Shown here: one piece after another, positions 1 to 6,301 of the stretch
Numbering within the stretch: position 1 is the first letter of the stretch
How the letters are laid out: every line of letters begins with the position of its first letter
Assembly: GCA_007123425.1 (NCBI GenBank)
Contig: SKLC01000120.1
Span: 1-8,910, forward strand
Direction: 5' to 3'
From: Nitriliruptoraceae bacterium
GTDB lineage: Bacteria; Actinomycetota; Nitriliruptoria; Nitriliruptorales; Nitriliruptoraceae
Length of the DNA: 8,910 nt
Position numbers and translations under genes: made by a program
The notes under the pieces: generated by a model
Told to the model about the DNA's origin: nothing
The model's database searches: none
Seen by the model: the letters and a program-made list of their open reading frames with translations, nothing else

Positions 1-289
1 CCTCGGGCAGCCGGCGCAGCCGCCCCCGGACCCACAGCCACACCGAGCCGGTGGCCGGCTCGACCAGGTCCCCGCCCAGGCCCACCTCGCGGGCGAGGTC
101 GATCCCCTCGGGCTGCCGGGCGAGCATGGCGTCGGCGCCCACGTCGAGCCGCGCGCCGCCCAGCTCGATCGTGTGGATCTGGCCGCCCAGCCGATCGCTG
201 GCCTCCAGCAGCGTGACCTCGGCGTGCTCGCGCAGGCGCCACGCCGTGGCGAGCCCGGTCAGCCCACCGCCGACGACCACCACCCTCAT
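1..289 (-). CDS. hemY: Protoporphyrinogen/coproporphyrinogen oxidase (HemY/CgoX type), N-terminal fragment
   Basis: This FAD-dependent oxidase of heme synthesis removes six electrons from protoporphyrinogen or, in actinobacteria and Firmicutes, from coproporphyrinogen III. Only the first 96 residues are inside the window and the frame is open at the left edge. The protein begins MRVVVVGGGLTGLATAWRL, a Rossmann dinucleotide-binding motif (G7, G9, G12). It continues with LLEASDRLGGQI, where E29 at the end of the second beta strand and the DRLGG turn are typical of the flavin amine-oxidase/HemY superfamily. The ATG at 289-287 is preceded by GGTGGAGGT at a good distance. It lies 19 nt after the upstream gene, so all three heme genes look like one operon. 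Established: Gram-positive HemY normally supplies coproporphyrin III to a ferrochelatase (CpfC). The hemY/cgoX assignment rests on these motifs plus position after hemE; other amine oxidases share the N-terminal fold. Confidence 0.87.
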   Translation of the reverse strand, partial: MRVVVVGGGLTGLATAWRLREHAEVTLLEASDRLGGQIHTIELGGARLDVGADAMLARQPEGIDLAREVGLGGDLVEPATGSVWLWVRGRLRRLPE

Positions 290-308
290 GGGCGACCTCC
301 ACCTGATC

Positions 309-974
309 TCATGCGAGGCCCTCGTGCTCCGCGACCGTCGCGACCACCTCGGCCAGCAGCTCGACCAGCGTGTCGCGCCCGAGGTCGACGCACGTCACGG
401 TGGCGCCGAGCTCGTCGGCGGTGCGCTGCAGGACCGGATCGACGCCCGTGCCCGGCGCCACGGGGCACTCGACCACGGTGCGCTCACCGTGCGCCTCCAC
501 CAGCGTGCGCAGCGCATCGACGGCGGTCGGCTGGCGCTGCGTGCCCCGCCAGGCGATCGAGCGCGAGCGCGGCCCCAGCCGCTGCTCGAGCGCCTCGGCG
601 ACCTCGCGCAGGAAGGTCAGGTCCTCGGGCGCGGTGGTGGGCCCGGGGTCCGGCGCGGTCACCAGCAGGTGGGCGCCCTGGGCGACCCCCGGGGCGCACA
701 CCTCGGCCAGCCGATCGGCCAGCGCCGGCAGCGCATGCCACGACACCACCCCGGTGTAGGTCCCGAGGTCGGCCGACGCCTGCGCATGCAGCGACTCCGA
801 GCGGGGCCAGGGCGCGGCGGCGAGCCCGACCACGTGCTCGACGCGCTCGGCGGCGCGGGTCACGAGGTCGAGATGGTCGGTCTCGCGGCTGGCCTGCACC
901 TCGACGCCGAGCCGTGCCGCCAGCGGGCCGGCCACGGCCTCCCCCTCCAGCACCACCACGGCGAGCTCAGCCAC
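309..974 (-). CDS. Shortened, active-site-degenerate ferrochelatase-like protein in the hemH/cpfC position
   Basis: This 221-residue protein has no clear-cut signature, but its architecture follows ferrochelatase (HemH/CpfC, usually 310-350 residues) when aligned by eye to B. subtilis and mycobacterial sequences recalled from memory. VVGLAAAPWPRSES (48-61) matches the family segment around VLAPHFSTFS. VSWHALPALADRL (77-89) matches the segment of the type sWhdhPgfv.a.adr. HLLVTAPDPG (102-111) matches the catalytic LLFTAHSIP. SIAWRGTQRQP (139-149) matches lvWQSRsGpP, and VVECPVAPGTGVD (167-179) matches VvvCPiGFvaDHiEv. The catalytic histidine of TAHS is therefore P108, the acidic D-H-x-E stretch is eroded, and about 45 N-terminal residues including the GGxSP region are missing. 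Start GTG at 974-972 overlaps the hemE stop by 8 nt without a clear ribosome binding site, suggesting translational coupling. Position between hemE and hemY equals that of hemH in B. subtilis hemEHY. It may be a regulatory, scaffold or porphyrin-binding relic, or a divergent chelatase (CbiX/HemH superfamily). Confidence 0.6.
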   Translation of the reverse strand: MAELAVVVLEGEAVAGPLAARLGVEVQASRETDHLDLVTRAAERVEHVVGLAAAPWPRSESLHAQASADLGTYTGVVSWHALPALADRLAEVCAPGVAQGAHLLVTAPDPGPTTAPEDLTFLREVAEALEQRLGPRSRSIAWRGTQRQPTAVDALRTLVEAHGERTVVECPVAPGTGVDPVLQRTADELGATVTCVDLGRDTLVELLAEVVATVAEHEGLA

Positions 975-2070
975 GCGCGACGCCGATGCCCGTCCCGTGG
1001 GCCTCGGTCGCGGATGGCGGGGCGACGCGGCCCTCGCGATGCACGAGCTCCACGACCCGCTCGAGCACGGCCGGGTCGGTCTGGGGCAGCACGCCGTGCC
1101 CCAGGTTGAAGACGTGATCGGGCCGGCCGCCGGCGCTGCGCAGCACGTCGCGGACCCGGTCCTCGACCAGCTCCCAGGGGCCCAGGGCCACGGCCGGCTC
1201 GAGGTTGCCCTGCAGGCTCACGCCCTCGGGGACGCGCCGCCGCGCGGTGGTCAGGGGCACGCGCCAGTCGACGCCCACCACGTCCGCGCCGGCCTCGGCC
1301 ATCGCACCGAGCAGCTCGCCGGTGGTGACGCCGAAGTGGATGCGGGGCACGCCCAGATCGGCCAGCCCGTCGAAGATGCGTCGGCTGTGGGGCTGCACGT
1401 ACCGGGCGTAGTCGTCGGGATGCAGCGCACCCGCCCAGGAGTCGAACAGCTGCACCGCCGAGGCGCCCCGGGCCACCTGGCCCCGCAGCGAGGCGAGCGT
1501 GATGTCGGCCAGCCGCTCCAGCAGCCGGTGCCACAGCGCCTCGTCGGCGAACATCATCTGCTTGGTGCGGGTGTAGGACTTCGACGGCCCGCCCTCGATG
1601 AGATAGCTCGCGAGCGTGAAGGGTGCGCCCCCGAACCCGATGAGCGGCACCTCGAGCTCGTCGACGAGGATCGACACCGTCTCCATCACGAACGCGAGGT
1701 CCTCCTCGACCTCCAGCGGGCGCAGCCGCTCGAGGTCGGCCGCGCTGCGCACCGGGTGCTCGACCACGGGCCCCACGCCGGGCTTGATCTCGACCCCGAC
1801 CCCCAGGCCCTGCAGCGGGGTGACGATGTCGGAGAAGAGGATCGCGGCGTCGACGCCGTAGCGCCGCACGGGCTGGAGCGTGACCTCCGCGGCCAGCTCG
1901 GGGGTGCGCACGACCTCCTCGAACTCGTGCTCGGCCCGGATGGCGCGGTACTCGGGCAGGGCACGGCCCGCCTGTCGCATGAACCACACCGGCACGCGCT
2001 CGTGGGCCTGCCCCCGGCAGGCCCGGATGAAGTCGGCGTCGTCGTAGCGGGCCGCGGCCTGCGCCGTCAC
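967..2070 (-). CDS. hemE: Uroporphyrinogen decarboxylase
   Basis: HemE decarboxylates the four acetate side chains of uroporphyrinogen III to give coproporphyrinogen III in the cytosol. The 367-residue product is of normal family length. It carries the N-terminal family signature PVWFMRQAGRALPEYR (27-42), with R32 and R36 corresponding to the substrate-carboxylate-binding arginines of human UROD. It also has FSDI with D81 (equivalent to human Asp86), the GAPFTLASYLIEGG segment, FDSWAG, and C-terminal NLGHGVLPQTDP with H325. The residue after MRQAGR, usually Tyr, is Ala37. I chose GTG at 2070-2068 because AAGGAG lies 5 nt upstream and the protein then begins just before the conserved core; the open frame extends back to 2340, but that stretch overlaps the RNase P RNA gene and looks non-coding. 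The gene is first in a heme operon, overlapping the next gene by 8 nt. The 158-nt leader back to rnpB shows an imperfect inverted repeat (2101-2139) but no convincing promoter or terminator. Confidence 0.95.
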   Translation of the reverse strand: MTAQAAARYDDADFIRACRGQAHERVPVWFMRQAGRALPEYRAIRAEHEFEEVVRTPELAAEVTLQPVRRYGVDAAILFSDIVTPLQGLGVGVEIKPGVGPVVEHPVRSAADLERLRPLEVEEDLAFVMETVSILVDELEVPLIGFGGAPFTLASYLIEGGPSKSYTRTKQMMFADEALWHRLLERLADITLASLRGQVARGASAVQLFDSWAGALHPDDYARYVQPHSRRIFDGLADLGVPRIHFGVTTGELLGAMAEAGADVVGVDWRVPLTTARRRVPEGVSLQGNLEPAVALGPWELVEDRVRDVLRSAGGRPDHVFNLGHGVLPQTDPAVLERVVELVHREGRVAPPSATEAHGTGIGVARG

Positions 2071-2228
2071 CTGGGCTCCTTGGCTCGCCGCGCCGGAAGA
2101 CCCCCGGCGGGACCGTCGGGCGCGCACGGTACCGGCGGGAGCCGTCTGCGGCGGCCCCCGGTGCTGCGTCGGACTCTGTGCGGACCGGCGAGGTCGCCCG
2201 GTGACGTTCTCGCAGCCAGAGCGTGCGG

Positions 2229-2614
2229 TTGGGAGGAGCCGGCCGATAAGCCGGATTCTGTCCCGCGGCGACGTCGCCGACGCCGCGGGGGCGACCATCT
2301 GTCTGGGGCGTCGGTCACCCGACGCCTCGGTGCGGCCCACCTGGGACGTCGCGGGCGGACCACCCTGTCCCTGCTTGGCCTTGCTCCGGGTGGGGCTTGC
2401 CGAGCCACGGCGGTCACCCGCCGTGCTGGTGAGCTCTTACCTCACCGTTTCACCCTCACCGCGGGCGTGCCCGCGGCGGTCTGCTTTCTGTGGCGCTTTC
2501 CGCGTGTCACCACGCCTGGGCGTTACCCAGCACCCTGTCCTGTGGAGTCCGGACTTTCCTCGCGCCACCCCGTACCCGGGGTGGTCGCGCGGCCGCCTGT
2601 CCGGCTCCTCCCAA
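2229..2614 (-). ncRNA. rnpB: RNase P RNA (bacterial type A-like)
   Basis: This is the catalytic RNA of ribonuclease P, which trims the 5' leader of tRNA precursors. Read on the minus strand it contains the universally conserved blocks in order: GGAAAGTCCGGACTCC (2559-2544, P4 5' half region); GGTGAGGTAAGAGCTCACC (about 2446-2428); AGCAAGGCCAAGCAGG (2385-2370); and ACAGAATCCGGCTTAT (2261-2246, P4 3' half). The two ends form a perfect 14-bp P1 helix: TTGGGAGGAGCCGG (2614-2601) with its complement at 2242-2229. I used that helix to set the boundaries, giving about 386 nt; the true ends may lie a few bases either way. A TACCCT hexamer just upstream (2629-2624) could be its -10 box. Any long protein frames across this region are incidental. 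It lies 158 nt upstream of hemE on the same strand and is divergent from the M50 protease gene. Confidence 0.97.
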
Positions 2615-2623
2615 CTGCCCCCG

Positions 2624-2629
2624 AGGGTA
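2624..2629 (-). promoter_or_regulatory. Candidate -10 element for rnpB
   Basis: On the minus strand, TACCCT fits the actinobacterial TANNNT -10 pattern and ends 9 nt before the deduced 5' end of the RNase P RNA at 2614. No convincing -35 hexamer stands out at 16-18 nt upstream. The call is therefore made on position and the -10 motif alone. Confidence 0.35.
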
Positions 2630-2725
2630 CCGTCGAGTGCGGGGCACCTCACGCGGCGAGACCGGCCGCACCGGGCACCCGGCGGGCCGCAGACGGCGGC
2701 CGACGGCCACGGCGAGGAGATCTGG

Positions 2726-3874
2726 GTGAAGGAGACACTGCGGCTGGGCCACATCGCAGGCGTGCGCGTGGGCGTGAACTGGACCGTGCTCGTCATCTTC
2801 ACGCTGATCTTCGTGGGGCTGGCCGCAGGTCAGTTCCCCATGACCTACGAGGGCCGCCCCACCTGGGCCTACGCCGTTGCCGGCGGGATCGCCGCGGTGC
2901 TGTTCTTCCTGTCGCTGCTCGCCCACGAGCTCGCGCACGCCATCGTCGCCCGACGCAACGGCATCGAGGTCGAGGGCATCGTGCTGTGGCTCTTCGGTGG
3001 GGTGGCCAAGCTGCTGGGCGAGGCCGAGGACCCCGCCACCGACCTCCGTGTCGCCGGCGTGGGACCGCTGGTCAGCCTGGTGCTCGCCGCCGGCTTCGGA
3101 GCCCTCGCGCTCGCCTTCTCGGGCCTGGGCCTCACGGGGCTGCCCCTGGCGGTCGTCGGCTGGCTGGCGGTGATCAACGCGGTGCTGGCGGTGTTCAACC
3201 TCGTGCCAGCCGCGCCGCTGGACGGCGGTCGGGTGCTGCGCGCACTCATCTGGCGGCGCACCGGGGACCGCACCCGCGCGGCGGTCGCCGCGTCTCGGGC
3301 CGGACGCACCTTCGGGATCCTGCTGGTCGCGCTCGGCCTGGCGGAGATCATCCTGGTTCCCGGCTTCGGCGGGCTGTGGTTCATGCTGATCGGCTGGTTC
3401 ATCATGGCCGCGGCGGGCGCCGAGGAGCAGCACGCCCAGGTCACCAGCCGCCTCGGGGGCGTGCTCGTGCGCGACGTCATGAGCCACCCGGTGGTCACGG
3501 TGCCCGAGCACCTGTCGGTGGCCGAGCTCGTCGAGCAGTACGTGTGGGCCTCGCGCCATTCGTCCTTCCCCGTGGTCGACGGTGACGGCGCGCCCCGTGG
3601 GCTGATCACGCTCGGGCACATCCGCGAGGTGCCGGCGGAGCAACGGCACACCACCAGCGTGCGCGCGACCGCACGCCCGCTGGACGAGGTGGTCACGGTC
3701 ACCCCGGCGACCCCGTTGACCGAGGTGCTCGCGCCGCTGAGCTCGAGCGGTGAGCGGCGCGCGCTGGTGCTCGACGAGCACGACCGGCTGGTGGGGCTCG
3801 TCTCCACGACCGACCTGACCCGTGCGATCGAGCTCTCCGAGCTGGGCCGGCCCCACGAGCGCACGCATCTGTGA
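2726..3874 (+). CDS. Site-2-type intramembrane zinc metalloprotease (M50) with C-terminal CBS pair, Rip3-like
   Basis: A 382-residue polytopic membrane protein. The zinc motif HELAH is at 67-71 inside a hydrophobic helix (about 48-70). The second metal-ligand motif NLVPAAPLDGGR is at 158-169, with D166 the expected third ligand. Hydrophobic segments lie at about 19-37, 48-70, 109-136, 139-160 and 195-231. The cytosolic C-terminus holds two CBS repeats, about 248-305 (starting VRDVMSHPVVTV) and about 312-372 (ending LVGLVSTTDLTRAI). This architecture is that of the SpoIVFB/Rip3 branch of M50 proteases, about 390 residues in mycobacteria. These cleave membrane-embedded substrates such as anti-sigma factors, and the CBS pair is thought to sense adenine nucleotides; the substrate here is unknown. 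Start GTG 2726 has AGGAGA 5 nt upstream (2715-2720), and residues upstream of it are charged and overlap rnpB. It is divergent from rnpB, and the next gene starts 85 nt downstream on the same strand. Confidence 0.93.
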   Translation: MKETLRLGHIAGVRVGVNWTVLVIFTLIFVGLAAGQFPMTYEGRPTWAYAVAGGIAAVLFFLSLLAHELAHAIVARRNGIEVEGIVLWLFGGVAKLLGEAEDPATDLRVAGVGPLVSLVLAAGFGALALAFSGLGLTGLPLAVVGWLAVINAVLAVFNLVPAAPLDGGRVLRALIWRRTGDRTRAAVAASRAGRTFGILLVALGLAEIILVPGFGGLWFMLIGWFIMAAAGAEEQHAQVTSRLGGVLVRDVMSHPVVTVPEHLSVAELVEQYVWASRHSSFPVVDGDGAPRGLITLGHIREVPAEQRHTTSVRATARPLDEVVTVTPATPLTEVLAPLSSSGERRALVLDEHDRLVGLVSTTDLTRAIELSELGRPHERTHL

Positions 3875-3959
3875 GCAGCACGGCACCGCGCCCCGACCGT
3901 CCGAACGCCCCGTCCGTCCGACCTCACCCCCGCCCCCACCGCTCTGGCAGGATGCGCAC

Positions 3960-4805
3960 GTGAGCCCCACCCACCGTCACCCCACCCACCCGGTCGGCAG
4001 CGACCGCGTCCTCGACGTTGCCGGCATCGCATGGGCGGACGGGCGGGTGCTGCCCGCCAGCGAGGCCACGGTGCCGCTGGCCGACGACGGCGTGCTGCGG
4101 GGCGACGCCGTGTTCGAGGCCGTCCTCGTCCGTGCAGGGCGCACCCACGCGCTCGAGGCCCATCTCGCCCGCCTGCGACGCTCCGCCGACGCGCTCGACC
4201 TGCCGCTGCCCGACGTGCGCGATGTGGTGACCGACCTGCTCGTCGCCTGGGGCGAGCGCGACGGCGCCCTGAAGGTCCTGGTCACACGCGGCGGCACCGT
4301 CCGCGGGCTGCTGACGTCGGTGACCTGGCCCGACAGCCTGGCGCTGGCGGTGCTCGACCTGCCGTGGCGCAGCACCATCTCCGGGGTCAAGACGCTCTCC
4401 TACGCCGCCAATCAGTGGGCGATCCGGCAGGCCCGCGCCCGTGACGCCGACGACGCGCTGATCGTCGAGGGCCAGCGGCTGCTGGAGCTGCCGACCGGCG
4501 CGGTGTGCCTGGTGCGCGACGGACGACTGCTCACCCCTGACCCGGCGCGCCTGCCGATCCTGGACTCGGTGACGATCGGCGCGATCGACGACGCGGTGGG
4601 GCTCGAGCGCGGGCTGCCCGACCTCGACGACCTGCGCGCGGCCGACGAGGTGTTCGTGGCCTCCGCCACCCGCCCCATCCTGCCGGTCCACGTGGTCCTG
4701 CTGGGCGACGACGAGCTCGAGCTGCCCGCCCCCGGCCCGGTCACCTCCCGCGTCCGCACGGCCTTCGACCACCACATCGAGGCGACCCTGGATCCCCTGC
4801 CCTGA
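3960..4805 (+). CDS. Class IV PLP-dependent aminotransferase/lyase, aminodeoxychorismate-lyase-like
   Basis: The 281-residue protein has the fold-type IV pattern: PLADDGVLRGDAVFEAVLV (about 39-57), then EAHLARLRRSADALDL, then VKTLSYAANQWAIRQAR with K144 as the expected Schiff-base lysine, then DDALIVE and LLELPTG with E176 as the expected pyridine-nitrogen partner. The C-terminal ADEVFVASATRPILPV is typical. The family includes branched-chain aminotransferase (IlvE), D-amino-acid aminotransferase and aminodeoxychorismate lyase (PabC). The AKTLSYA-type lysine motif and overall form resemble actinobacterial PabC-like proteins (mycobacterial Rv0812), which make 4-aminobenzoate for folate. Two signatures differ from the canonical family: E-x-T-(S/T)-N is ELPTG, and the phosphate-binding G-I/V-T-R is DSVTI. 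Start GTG 3960 has AGGA at 3949-3952, but the same bases read CAGGAT, which would also fit a -10 box for a leaderless message. Substrate is uncertain, so no symbol is given. Confidence 0.85.
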   Translation: MSPTHRHPTHPVGSDRVLDVAGIAWADGRVLPASEATVPLADDGVLRGDAVFEAVLVRAGRTHALEAHLARLRRSADALDLPLPDVRDVVTDLLVAWGERDGALKVLVTRGGTVRGLLTSVTWPDSLALAVLDLPWRSTISGVKTLSYAANQWAIRQARARDADDALIVEGQRLLELPTGAVCLVRDGRLLTPDPARLPILDSVTIGAIDDAVGLERGLPDLDDLRAADEVFVASATRPILPVHVVLLGDDELELPAPGPVTSRVRTAFDHHIEATLDPLP

Positions 4806-4850
4806 CCACACGGGCCGTCGGGGGTGCACGAGGTCCCGCGGTCACCTCAC

Positions 4851-4856
4851 TACCCT
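4851..4856 (+). promoter_or_regulatory. Candidate -10 element for otsA
   Basis: TACCCT fits the TANNNT pattern and would place a transcription start near 4863, about 14 nt before the otsA GTG, leaving the strong ribosome binding site on the message. It lies in the 71-nt gap after the class IV PLP enzyme. No good -35 box is visible, so otsA could equally be read through from upstream. Confidence 0.33.
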
Positions 4857-4876
4857 TCGTTGGCCAGGAGGTCGCC

Positions 4877-6298
4877 GTGAGCCACCACGTACCCACGGAC
4901 CGCCCGCTGGTCGTGATCGCCAACCGGCTACCGGTCTCCCAGACCGACGATGGCTGGCAGGCCGCGGCCGGCGGACTGGTCACCGCCCTGCGCCCAGTGA
5001 TCGAGGCGACGGGGGGCGCCTGGATCGGCTGGGACGACGACGCCGAGGCGGTCCCCCGGCGGGTGGAGGGGCTCGCCTGCGACCTGCACGCCGTGCCGCT
5101 GAGCCGTGCCCAGGTCCGCGGCTACTACCACGGCTTCGCCAACCGCACCATCTGGCCGCTCTTCCACGATCTGGTGGTCCAGCCCGTCATCGACCGCAGC
5201 TGGTGGCGCGCCTACGCGGAGGTCAACAACCGCTTCGCCGAGGTGATCGCCGACGTGGTGCGGGCCATGGACACCCCCCCGTTGCTCTGGGTTCAGGACT
5301 ACCACCTCATGCTCCTGCCGGAGATGCTGCGGCGGCGGCTGCCCGACTCGCCGCTGGGCTTCTTCCTGCACATCCCGTTCCCGCCCCCGGAGCTCGTGGC
5401 GCGGCTGCCCTGGCGCAACCAGCTCCTCGAGGGGCTGCTGGCCGCCGACGCGGTGGGCTTCCACACCCGGCTGTACCGGGACAACTTCGTCCGCTCCGTC
5501 CAGCAGCTCTACGGCGGGGTCGCCTCCCTGGGCGACACCCTCGCCCTGCCCGACGGCCGCCACGTGCGCACGGTCGCCAACCCGATCTCGATCGACGTCG
5601 AGGAGTTCAGCGAGCTCGCCCGCGACGACGAGACCGAGGAGGAGCTCGCGGAGCTGCGCGAGCAGTTCGAGGGGCGCCGCGTCTTCCTCGGGGTCGACCG
5701 GCTCGACTACACCAAGGGCATCCGGCACCGGCTGCAGTCGATCCAGCTCCTGCTCGAGCGCAACCCGCGCCTGCGGCGCGAGTTCGCCTTCATCCAGATC
5801 GCCGTGCCCAGCCGCGACGACGTCAAGGAGTACCGCGAGCTGCGCACGGAGGTGGAGACCGAGGTCGGCCGCATCAACGGGCGGTTCACCGAGCCCGGCC
5901 ACGACGTGCCCGTGCACTACCTCTACCGGGGGGTGAGCCGCGCCAAGCTCGCCGCCTACTACCGGCTTGCCGACGTCATGTGCGTCACCCCGCTCAAGGA
6001 CGGGATGAACCTCGTCGCCAAGGAGTTCGTGACCTGCCAGGCCGCCGGCGACGGTGACGGAGCGCTGCTGCTGAGCGAGTTCGCCGGCGCGCTGCTGGAG
6101 TTCGGCGACGACGCCATCCGGTGCAACCCGTTCGACGTCGAGGGCATGTCGTACCTGATGGAGGCGGCCCTGGACCTCGACCCCGCCGATCGGCGCGCCC
6201 GGCTGCGACGGCTCGCCGAGTCGGTGCGCAGCGCCGACGTCTACACCTGGGTGGACTCGCAGCTGGGCGAGATCGAACGCAGCAGCAGGAGGCCGTAG
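4877..6298 (+). CDS. otsA: Trehalose-6-phosphate synthase (GT20)
   Basis: OtsA transfers glucose from a nucleotide sugar (UDP-glucose; often also ADP- or GDP-glucose in actinobacteria) to glucose-6-phosphate, giving trehalose-6-phosphate in the cytosol. The 473-residue length matches E. coli OtsA. Visible family motifs in order: VVIANRLPVS (12-21), GGLVTAL (32-38, the glucose-phosphate/nucleotide loop), IWPLFHD, VQDYHLMLLP, FFLHIPFPPPE, GVDRLDYTKGI (about 272-282), and DGMNLVAKEF (about 375-384) with LSEFAGA following, the nucleotide-sugar-binding end of GT-B enzymes. All expected catalytic positions (R and K of the DRLDYTKG stretch, D and E of the DGMNLVAKEF stretch) are present, so it should be active. 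GTG 4877 has a near-perfect AGGAGGT at 4866-4872. The next gene starts 3 nt after its TAG, and AGGAGG near the end of otsA (6287-6292) serves that gene, so the two are almost surely co-translated. Confidence 0.97.
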   Translation: MSHHVPTDRPLVVIANRLPVSQTDDGWQAAAGGLVTALRPVIEATGGAWIGWDDDAEAVPRRVEGLACDLHAVPLSRAQVRGYYHGFANRTIWPLFHDLVVQPVIDRSWWRAYAEVNNRFAEVIADVVRAMDTPPLLWVQDYHLMLLPEMLRRRLPDSPLGFFLHIPFPPPELVARLPWRNQLLEGLLAADAVGFHTRLYRDNFVRSVQQLYGGVASLGDTLALPDGRHVRTVANPISIDVEEFSELARDDETEEELAELREQFEGRRVFLGVDRLDYTKGIRHRLQSIQLLLERNPRLRREFAFIQIAVPSRDDVKEYRELRTEVETEVGRINGRFTEPGHDVPVHYLYRGVSRAKLAAYYRLADVMCVTPLKDGMNLVAKEFVTCQAAGDGDGALLLSEFAGALLEFGDDAIRCNPFDVEGMSYLMEAALDLDPADRRARLRRLAESVRSADVYTWVDSQLGEIERSSRRP

Positions 6299-6301
6299 GC
6301 C

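Noticed and set aside
2101..2139. Inverted repeat in the hemE leader as an rnpB terminator or riboswitch
   Set aside because: The arms pair only 5 bp plus 3 bp with mismatches, there is no T-run after the hairpin, and no known riboswitch core is visible.
2071..2340. N-terminal extension of hemE by about 90 codons
   Set aside because: The extension reads into the RNase P RNA gene and has no similarity to HemE. The GTG at 2070 with AAGGAG upstream gives a normal-length protein.
2201..2725. Extension of the M50 protease upstream to 2201
   Set aside because: It would translate antisense rnpB. The GTG at 2726 has a good ribosome binding site and directly precedes the first membrane segment.
997..3585. 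An 862-codon plus-strand frame crossing hemE, rnpB and the start of the protease gene
   Set aside because: It runs antisense through two well-supported genes and then in the wrong frame of the M50 gene; its translation shows no recognisable domain.
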